Below are positions 9,079 to 12,546 of a stretch of 12,546 bases of DNA, in pieces (position 1 is the first letter of the stretch; the number at the start of each line of letters is the position of its first letter). The stretch is from Cerioporus squamosus. Lineage: Eukaryota; Basidiomycota; Agaricomycetes; Polyporales; Polyporaceae. The DNA lies in NCBI GenBank assembly GCA_022592435.1, contig JABYQS010000822.1:1-12546 (forward strand), in the 5' to 3' direction. Both the position numbers and the translations under genes were made by a program. The notes below the pieces were generated by a model. The model saw only the letters and a list, made by a program, of their open reading frames with translations. It was not told where the DNA came from and did no database searches.

Positions 9079-10554
9079 ATGGAGCGGTGGAAGCTACACC
9101 TCGATATCCTCCTCCACATCATCTTCGTGGCAGATCTTGAGACCAAGTCGCGGATGGTGAAGACATGCCACATCCTGCATCGCGCAGGTGGAAAGTCGAT
9201 GTTGAGGAGCACCGACGTGGGACTCTACACACGCCGGCAGATCGTGTCTTTCCTCCTCTTCATGCGCGCGGACGCCCCGGGTCGCTTTCCATCTGTACGG
9301 GCACTGCGCTTGGATCCCCGTGGTGCTCACCCGATGGAATCTACGATGTTGATGGCGGCGTTTTTCTTGGAGCTTGCAGATCGCGGCTCTGCGCTCAGGT
9401 CTCTGTACATCGGCGGGCAGAACATGACGGACGAGTGGTCGAACGAAGAGCTGGTACGCGCGGTGTCGAAGCTGCAATCCATCACCGACCTCACGCTCGA
9501 CCTGCTCGACCACGGTTCCTGGAATACCTTGAGGAATAATATGCTCTCGCACCTCGTCCGGGCAGATTTGACCCTCCCTGTCCCAGATCCCTTCCCGATT
9601 CCTCCCGCGCTAGTGGCCGTCGACCTCATACAACTCCTCGAAGACTCCAGGGACACGCTGCAGTGTCTCACGCTCGTAGGCTCACATATGCACAAGATAG
9701 AGACCCGGAAGGGACCAGTCTACCCCTGTCTGGAGACCTTGGAGCTCAAGGGCGAATGGATCCCCATTGCTGCGCACTACATCACCTCATTCCCCGCCTT
9801 GGAATCTCTAACGGTGTCGCAGGAACATCCGCTCTTCCTCTCGGACCAGGCGGACCAGGCCTATGGGTCCGTAAGACGAGAGAATAAGCGCTATCAACGT
9901 GTGCGCGGATCCTGGCCGTCCTTGGAGTACTTCATGGGAACGACGCAGCATCTCTACCTCCTCGGCCTGAATTGTCACGTGTATCAGGTCTGCCTGGATG
10001 ACATCGACGAGAGCGTTTCTGCGACGATGATGCGAGCCGTGCTGGATGACGTTCGCCCCGTTCGTCTCGAATTGGCCTCGTACGCGAACTCCAATTTCCT
10101 GAAGTCGGAGTGGATGGAGGCATTGTGCACGCTGCGCGACCCGCAGATGACTACGCTGAAGATCAAGATCAAACTCTTGGGAGAGGCGGAGGAAGGCTCG
10201 CTTGAAGTCGCGATTGTGAGTCCAAGTGCATGGTCCGTGCTTGTCGAGCGGTGAGACTGACCAGTATATACATCCGAACAGAACGCCATCCGCGCCGCGC
10301 TCGCGTCGCTTTCCCTTATCGGGTTTCATCTATACGTCGAGCGTGTCGAATACTCCACCGAATCCCAGGGGCGCGGGACGTACGCGAACATCATGGACTT
10401 GCAGGCGGTTGCGCAGGGCTTCAAAGACGCGTGTCCGTCCCTGGTGGCCGTGCTCGTCGAGCTGGACTGCTTTCCAGATCGACCATACAGCAAGGCTAGG
10501 GTAGGGTCCCGCAAAGACTGTCGTAGACTCCTGGGTCTCGACGGAAGAGCCTGA
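9079..10554 (+). CDS. F-box-like protein with LRR-like body, two exons
   Basis: Exons 9079-10215 and 10282-10554 encode 469 residues. The 66-bp intron (10216-10281) has a GTGAGT donor, a CTGAC branch site and a GAACAG acceptor; reading through it would stop at 10254. The N-terminal 40 residues (start MERWKLHLDILLHII, then TCHILHRAG) follow the spacing of an F-box, with a hydrophobic L-D-x-L-x-x-I helix followed by a T-C-x-x-L segment. The next 400 residues have loosely repeated Leu-rich segments such as SLRALRL-, SITDLTLDLL- and CLETLELKG-like units. This layout is typical of the many F-box/LRR-like proteins of mushroom-forming fungi, thought to present targets to SCF ubiquitin ligases. The F-box itself is degenerate, so this is an inference from layout. 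I chose the ATG at 9079 because the frame upstream contains no other ATG. The frame is intact. Confidence 0.8.
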
Positions 10555-10604
10555 TAGCGAGTAAGCTCATCGGTGGAAGACTTGAGAGGCCTCCCTCACT
10601 CTGA

Positions 10605-11119
10605 CTCAGAAGCACGACTAGCCCCTTCTGGGTGCACCCGTCTCCCTCGCTATCCCACTACATCGACCTCTCCGGTCGCCATCGCATCGGCCGGGACTTG
10701 AGCAGGAGGGCTGGCTTTCGAACCTGGGAAGTCGTCACACGGCTAGCGACGAGGACTCGGAGTGATCTTCATATAGACGACGAGGCCGAGCGGTGGTGTA
10801 TTTGGTAGGCACTCTTAGAATTCGTGGTTCTGGCTCGAAGAACTACACGCTGGTAAGCTAGCCTGCTTCTGGCAACGTTTCTGCATTCGGATAAAGGTCC
10901 GGAGCTCTCGACTCCAGTACAAGCTCGCGGAGTTCCCCAGATCTCCGGCACCGCGTATTCTCTATCACAGACGGCTACTTCTCTTCCACCTACTGTCCGC
11001 CGTCCCACTGCTCATTTGCTTAGAGGGGCACCTGCTCGCATACGATTCGAAGCTGAGATGGTGAGTCTCACTACTTCAGGCTCGTGCTACTGACAGGTAT
11101 CTTAGTGCTCATACCGCAG
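10605..11119 (+). pseudogene. Possible decayed exon followed by an intron
   Basis: Two gene-like stop-free stretches in different frames. One, 10605-10805, begins LRSTTSPFWVHPSPSLSHYI and is C-rich at third positions. The other, 10819-11060, contains SRLQYKLAEF and LLAYDSKLRW, which recall the RLQYKLEL and RW ends of the common fungal F-box protein type. The second runs into a well-formed intron at 11061-11119 (59 bp: GTGAGT, CTACTGAC branch, ACCGCAG). The frame across this intron is not settled: one frame stops at the junction, another stays open to 11275. A frameshifted remnant of an F-box-type gene is my guess; chance is the alternative. Confidence 0.22.
11061..11119 (+). other. Intron-like sequence
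   Basis: A GTGAGT donor, CTGAC branch site about 28 bp before the end, and ACCGCAG acceptor enclose 59 bp, the size of the certain introns in this window. Its presence suggests that a transcribed gene exists or once existed here. Confidence 0.4.
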
Positions 11120-11225
11120 AATCAGATATGCGGCTATCCATATTTATGCCTAGCGAGCGTGCAAGGCGCGGCTGCAGCGAGAGCTATCGGTGTCGCTGGA
11201 ACAAACACTCCCTTCGAGTTATTCT

Positions 11226-11288
11226 CTCCAACGGGCTCGAACCGGTGTATCCGGCGTGGACGCTCTCCCAGCTGAGCCATCGTGCGCA
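11226..11288 (-). pseudogene. tRNA-like relic with A and B boxes, anticodon region deleted
   Basis: On the minus strand a perfect RNA polymerase III A box (TGGCTCAGCTGG, 11279-11268) is followed by a D-arm closing GAGC and then a perfect B box (GGTTCGAGCCC, 11243-11233). Only 24 bases separate the boxes, about 8 fewer than in an intron-less tRNA. No five-pair anticodon stem can form and the two acceptor ends do not pair. No T-run terminator follows. It is therefore a truncated tRNA pseudogene, or the head of a tRNA-derived SINE. I cannot assign an amino acid. Confidence 0.55.
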
Positions 11289-11466
11289 CAGGAGGAGCCA
11301 CGTGGACACCCGAAGACGCTCTTATGACCGCTGGACCAGAGTCAACTGACGACGACCATGACCTCCTGCTTTCTCACTGTCGCTGTCCGCTCGTATTCGG
11401 ACAACAATCTGTATGTGCAGCAAGTGTGGACTCACTCTGATTGGTATGCAGGCCATCTTCCTATTG

Positions 11467-11508
11467 GCCGGCGTCTCCTCACACGAGGTTCAAATCCTCG
11501 TGCCGGCA
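11467..11508 (+). pseudogene. tRNA relic reduced to acceptor stem plus T arm
   Basis: A perfect T arm (stem CGAGG/CCTCG at 11484-11488 and 11496-11500, loop TTCAAAT, B-box GGTTCAAATCC) is followed by TGCCGGC and a discriminator A. The 5' strand GCCGGCG lies at 11467-11473 and pairs with it over seven positions (one G-U). Only ten bases join the acceptor 5' strand to the T arm, so the D and anticodon arms are missing. There is no T-run terminator. This looks like an internally deleted tRNA gene and cannot decode. Confidence 0.5.
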
Positions 11509-11639
11509 GCGACCCCAACGCTTCTAACGTGTCCTCTCGCAAGCCTCATATGAACAAGGATGACGTCTCTTGGGCACGCTTACGGGAAGTCAACGACATA
11601 TGACACCTGTACCTTGATGTTCTGAACCACAGGGCGCGG

Positions 11640-11646
11640 TATATAG
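11640..11646 (+). promoter_or_regulatory. TATA box of the GH79 gene
   Basis: TATATAG lies 78 bp upstream of the GH79 ATG at 11724, similar in spacing to the laccase TATA box. An ATG at 11669 in another frame lies close to the expected transcription start and is probably not used. Confidence 0.5.
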
Positions 11647-11723
11647 AGCCTCGCTGAACGACGTCGTCATGAAGGCATTCCTGTGGTACTTGTACGCAGA
11701 GGCCCAACGGACTTGCTTTCACT

Positions 11724-12546
11724 ATGCACCACGTCTCATTTCTGCTCGCGGTGGCTGCTCTGCATGCCACCGCCTCCTCTGCTATCAATGTCTCCTTGCC
11801 ACTATCATCCTGCCCCCAGGTTCTCATTCACTTGCACGAACCTTGGTTTCGTTCTCTCTGGAAGGATCGCTGGCCGGATTGGTCGGGTGTCCACTCTCGC
11901 AACGAGTTCACCAACCGCGCACTCGAGAACTATGCGGAGCTCACCGGCGAGCCCCAAAGATCCGCGTCGGCGCCGATTCCGAGGACCATACGTTCTGGTC
12001 CCCGACAGTCACCATCAACGAGGACGAGTTCCCGCCAGCGAACACCATCACCCCTATCCCGAAGCTACCCACATCACAGTAGGGAACGAGTATGAGCTCT
12101 CGCGCTTCTTGCCTCGCGGGACACACATGACGTGGGGTGTCAACCTCGGGGCGGACAACGTCACGAACGCTGTCAACATGGCGAAGGCTATCGTGCGCGC
12201 GTTCCGCTGGCGCCGTCAAGGCTTCTGGTGTTATCCTGGACCTCATCGAAGTCGGCAACGAGGCGGACCTGTTCAAGAACAACGGCCTCCGTCCGAGCAA
12301 CTGGACGGTCGAGGACTACGTGCCAGACTGGATCGACGTGGCGGGCCCGGTGGTGGAGGCCGCCGGGATCAGAGGACGCGATGGACCGGTCTCGATCCAG
12401 GGAGCAGCCTTCGCGTCGCAACAATTCACGCCTCGAGAGATCTTTGACCTGGGCATACTCGACAGCAGCCTGGGAAGGCGATCTCCCAGTAAGTCCAGCC
12501 TTTGTCTCGAGTCGGCGGGAGCAGTGCTCACTTCTGTGCAGAATTT
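11724..12546 (+). pseudogene. GH79 beta-glucuronidase-like glycosidase, N-terminal part, frame broken six times, runs off right edge
   Basis: Secreted glycoside hydrolase family 79. Enzymes of this family release glucuronic acid or its 4-O-methyl form from glycans. The start MHHVSFLLAVAALHATASSA is a signal peptide. Family segments then follow in order but in shifting frames: LVSFSLEG, DRWPDWSGVHSRNEFTNRAL, KIRVGADSEDHTFWSP, LSRFLPRGTHMTWGVNLGA, LDLIEVGNEADLF, NWTVEDYVPDWIDVAGPVVE and FDLGILDSS. The GNE motif carries the expected acid/base Glu; the nucleophile would lie beyond the window. Frame breaks fall near 11810, 11865, 11953, 12054, 12208 and 12470. Four behave as loss of one base, several in C runs; two as loss of two bases or gain of one. 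Each segment is stop-free with normal codons. An intron (12489-12541: GTAAGT...TGTGCAG) precedes the last bases. Either the gene died recently or the assembly has local indel errors. Confidence 0.85.

Larger units (their letters stand above)
10555..11639. other. Gene-poor interval with relics
   Basis: About 1.1 kb between the F-box-like gene and the GH79 promoter. No intact gene is visible. It contains a possible decayed exon-intron piece (10605-11119) and two truncated tRNA-like sequences (11226-11288 minus and 11467-11508 plus), described separately. I see no transposon ends. Confidence 0.5.

Noticed and set aside
9094..9695. Alternative frames overlapping the F-box-like gene (for example 9094-9552 and 9327-9695 minus)
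   Set aside because: They are shadows of the plus-strand gene, without start context, motifs or introns of their own.
10741..10850. tRNA-like AGGCCGAGCGG followed by GTGGTTC
   Set aside because: The second box does not match the B-box consensus and no arms fold, unlike the two relics further right.

Overview
The window reads as nuclear DNA of a white-rot basidiomycete, most likely a polypore close to Trametes. The evidence is a laccase of the Trametes type split by six short (53-69 bp) GT-AG introns, C/G-ending codons, pyrimidine-rich leaders, TATA boxes 55-115 bp upstream of start codons, and a fungal GH79 glycosidase. I see no bacterial-style operons, CRISPR array, rRNA or intact transposon.

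Layout. 1-1626: no convincing gene. 1627-2017 (minus): a three-exon gene for a 79-residue, threonine-rich, cysteine-free secreted protein. 2134-5900: about 3.8 kb in which I recognise no gene, ending in the laccase promoter. 6021-7953 (plus): an intact seven-exon laccase of 524 aa with all copper ligands. 8054-8900: intergenic DNA with a possible decayed minus-strand coding fragment. 9079-10554 (plus): an intact two-exon F-box-like protein of 469 aa. 10555-11640: a gene-poor interval with a possible decayed exon plus intron and two internally deleted tRNA relics. 11724-12546 (plus, running off the right edge): a GH79 beta-glucuronidase-like gene whose reading frame is broken six times by small indels although its codons are otherwise clean.

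How the parts relate. Laccase, GH79 and the small Thr-rich protein all carry N-terminal signal peptides, so three of the four recognisable genes make secreted products. Laccase acts on phenolics and lignin. GH79 enzymes remove glucuronic acid from glycans such as arabinogalactan or xylan side chains. The F-box-like protein belongs to the large, fast-evolving F-box repertoire of mushroom-forming fungi and has no evident link to its neighbours. I see no wholly new biological system. The most noteworthy points are the short secreted Thr-rich protein, the contrast between intact laccase and F-box genes and a GH79 gene broken only by indels, and the pair of truncated tRNA relics in one 300 bp stretch.
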